From positions 372,001 to 436,000 of the forward strand of contig NC_014934.1 of assembly GCF_000186265.1 (NCBI RefSeq): DNA of 64,000 bases, given 5' to 3'. A program made the position numbers and the translations under genes. The notes under the pieces were generated by a model. That model saw nothing but the letters and a program-made list of their open reading frames with translations, was not told the origin of the DNA and searched no databases. Shown here piece by piece: positions 63,949-64,000 of the stretch; positions within the stretch are counted from its first letter, which is position 1; every line of letters begins with the position of its first letter. The stretch comes from Cellulophaga algicola DSM 14237. Lineage in GTDB: Bacteria; Bacteroidota; Bacteroidia; Flavobacteriales; Flavobacteriaceae.

Positions 63949-64000
63949 TTACTTTTTCGTAGCCCTTAACATCTCTCTTTTCCCAGGAGGACCTTCTAAT
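63949..64000 (-). CDS. Possible C-terminal end of a leftward gene (cut by window edge)
   Basis: One frame reads 16 codons from the window edge to TAA at 63949-63951 (LEGPPGKREMLRATKK). Too short for a family call. A second frame also has a stop nearby, so the frame is a guess based on its protein-like composition. Confidence 0.35.
   Translation of the reverse strand, partial: LEGPPGKREMLRATKK

Noticed and set aside
1-64000. tRNA, rRNA, insertion sequences, prophage or CRISPR arrays
   Set aside because: No cloverleaf, rRNA segment, transposase or integrase frame, or array was seen when reading gaps and frames; short tRNA-like elements could still be missed by eye.

Overview
The window reads as a stretch of the main chromosome of a marine-type member of the Flavobacteriaceae (Bacteroidota). 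The base composition is AT-rich. Promoters fit the phylum pattern TTG-N(16-21)-TAnnTTTG. Two proteins end in a type B sorting domain of the type IX secretion system (T9SS), one of them a giant SprB-like repeat adhesin. There are TonB-dependent receptors with CarboxypepD_reg-like N-termini, many short-lipobox lipoproteins, and family forms typical of the group: a long NusB, a PUR/DUF3276 protein and a cyclophilin-FKBP fusion. The genus cannot be fixed from sequence alone. I saw no rRNA, tRNA, CRISPR array, insertion sequence or prophage.

Layout. 1-13 kb: the 3' part of the giant adhesin, a two-gene ABC-2 exporter, and a second T9SS type B protein with an N-terminal propeller-like region. 13-19.7 kb: uvrB, hsp20, a DUF1456 gene, a small secreted protein, sucC and lysA. 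19.8-24.2 kb: an exported thioredoxin-like protein, a sulfurtransferase paired with a beta-helix lipoprotein, and guaB. 24.3-30.6 kb: a four-gene leftward operon (DUF4856 lipoprotein, imelysin-like lipoprotein, HTTM membrane protein, TonB receptor) that looks like a metal or iron acquisition unit. Its promoter sits between the arms of a perfect 16-bp inverted repeat. 30.6-38.7 kb: HMG-CoA lyase, a LysE exporter, a Dabb protein, pyrD, a second TonB receptor and pepT. 38.7-42.9 kb: nusB-DUF1573-yajC, an ABC exporter half and the PUR protein. 43-55.6 kb: M14, M13 and M28 peptidases, a csaA-symporter-acyltransferase operon, a bacillithiol-transferase-like gene, peroxiredoxin, a cold-shock gene, two tandem micro-protein ORFs of 51 and 30 codons, the immunophilin fusion and PPK2. 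55.7-64 kb: an exported protein with an internal duplication, an operon of ABC exporter, MscS channel and a sigma-54-type response regulator without its DNA-binding domain, then grpE-dnaJ and a TIGR01777 epimerase.

How the parts relate. Most genes are housekeeping or envelope functions: protein quality control (Hsp20, GrpE, DnaJ, immunophilin), peptide breakdown (PepT, M13, M14, M28), outer-membrane uptake and surface adhesion. The most informative signals outside the reading frames are three. One is a matched promoter layout shared by hsp20 and grpE (TGACA-N3-TGACR, then 18 nt, then xxxxTTTG). The second is the symmetric repeat around the promoter of the metal operon. The third is the micro-protein pair. 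Within proteins, DnaJ has cleanly lost one of its two zinc centres, and the NtrC-like regulator lacks the Fis-type helix-turn-helix and carries GAFTSA in place of GAFTGA.
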